Shown: piece after piece, positions 63,535 to 64,000 of the stretch
Layout of the letters: the number at the start of each line of letters is the position of its first letter
How positions within the stretch are numbered: the first letter of the stretch is position 1
Origin: Sinomonas atrocyanea
GTDB taxonomy: Bacteria > Actinomycetota > Actinomycetes > Actinomycetales > Micrococcaceae
DNA length: 64,000 nt
NCBI RefSeq assembly: GCF_030812675.1
Contig: NZ_JAUSTE010000009.1
Location: 62,001-126,000, forward strand
Direction of reading: 5' to 3'
The notes under the pieces: generated by a model
What the model was told of the DNA's origin: nothing
Seen by the model: only the letters and a program-made list of their open reading frames with translations
The model's database searches: none
Translations under genes and position numbers: made by a program

Positions 63535-64000
63535 ATGGAGAAGATCGGGTTCCACACCCGCCGCGATCAGGTCGACGCCGTGATGAGGGCCGCCGACGTC
63601 CTCCTTCGTGTCGCCGCGACCTCCGTGGTCGAGGTCGAGGACCTCGTGACCACGCCGCAGCTGCGCGTCCTCGTGTTCCTGGGCTTCCGCGGCCCGCAGA
63701 ACCTCGGCGCCGTGGCGCGCGAGCTCGGCGTGCACGCCTCGAACGCGACGCGCACGTGCGATCGGCTGGTCGTCGCGGGGTTCGTGAGCCGCCGGGACGA
63801 TCCCGCCGACCGGCGGTTCCTCCAGCTGGACCTGACCCCCAAGGGGCGCGAGCTCGTGGAGACCGTGATCGAGCACCGCCGGCGCGCCATCGCGGACGTG
63901 ATCGGCAACGTGCCCCCCGGCTCCCGGGAGGCCGTGGCCACCGCGATGGCCGCCTTCGCCGACGCCGGCGGCGGCCTCGGCACCGAGGACGGCAGGTTCA
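63535..64000 (+). CDS. MarR-family regulator (cut by window end)
   Basis: 155 codons visible; the stop is beyond base 64000. Winged helix: VEDLVTTPQLRVLVFLGFRG, QNLGAVARELGVHASNATRT, CDRLVVAGFVSRRDDPADRR and FLQLDLTPKGRELV, the MarR fingerprint. ATG follows GATACT by 6 bp, close to a leaderless layout. It may regulate itself and genes past the window; a role in aromatic-acid control is a guess from position after catC. Confidence 0.85.
   Translation, partial: MEKIGFHTRRDQVDAVMRAADVLLRVAATSVVEVEDLVTTPQLRVLVFLGFRGPQNLGAVARELGVHASNATRTCDRLVVAGFVSRRDDPADRRFLQLDLTPKGRELVETVIEHRRRAIADVIGNVPPGSREAVATAMAAFADAGGGLGTEDGRF

Overview
The window is a chromosomal origin region plus about 45 kb of flanking genes from a very GC-rich (roughly 70 percent by eye) actinobacterium. 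Gene order (parB-parA-rsmG-jag-yidC-yidD-rnpA-rpmH | dnaA-dnaN-gnd-recF-DUF721-gyrB-gyrA-DUF3566-tRNA-Ile-DLW39-tRNA-Ala), frequent GTG/TTG starts, a YtrA-type GntR regulator, a LysE/LysG pair and a LuxR-type benzoate regulator point to Micrococcaceae, most like Arthrobacter or Sinomonas. The genus is an inference from synteny and composition, not from a search.

Bases 1-18200 are the conserved origin core. The minus strand carries partitioning (parAB with a perfect parS palindrome just past parB) and membrane insertion / RNase P / ribosomal L34 genes. The plus strand carries replication and topoisomerase genes. The dnaA-dnaN gap has DnaA boxes and AT-rich stretches and is the likely oriC. Genes run away from it on both sides.

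Bases 18200-53200 are mixed housekeeping and accessory genes: a GntR/DUF1648 pair, an EamA permease, a GT2 glycosyltransferase, a membrane protein built of 11-residue repeats, cyclophilin, rhomboid protease, an ArsR/AHSA1 pair, a pirin-GNAT fusion, several SDRs, MFS exporters, an AAC(3)-like acetyltransferase, a uracil-DNA-glycosylase-like protein with a long Ala-rich leader, a CsoR-type sensor, a Ser/Thr kinase, an aldehyde dehydrogenase, lysE/lysG, an ABC exporter, a TetR/MFS pair with twin operators, a CaCA antiporter and a SigB/F-type sigma factor. Intergenic DNA here holds two kinds of dispersed element: (i) three loci, each with three copies of a 22-bp sequence at an exact 32-bp period, and (ii) DnaA-box-rich elements, two of which bracket the pirin-GNAT gene. 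Many genes begin at TANNNT-N6/7-RTG, the layout of leaderless transcripts.

Bases 53200-63480 form a complete upper benzoate/catechol pathway. BenABC oxidises benzoate to its cis-diol, BenD gives catechol, CatA (divergent) cleaves it to cis,cis-muconate, and CatB and CatC convert that to 3-oxoadipate enol-lactone. A LuxR-type BenR-like regulator with a damaged P-loop and a LysR-type CatR sit inside. The window ends in a MarR-family gene cut by the boundary. No insertion sequence, integrase, rRNA or CRISPR array was seen.
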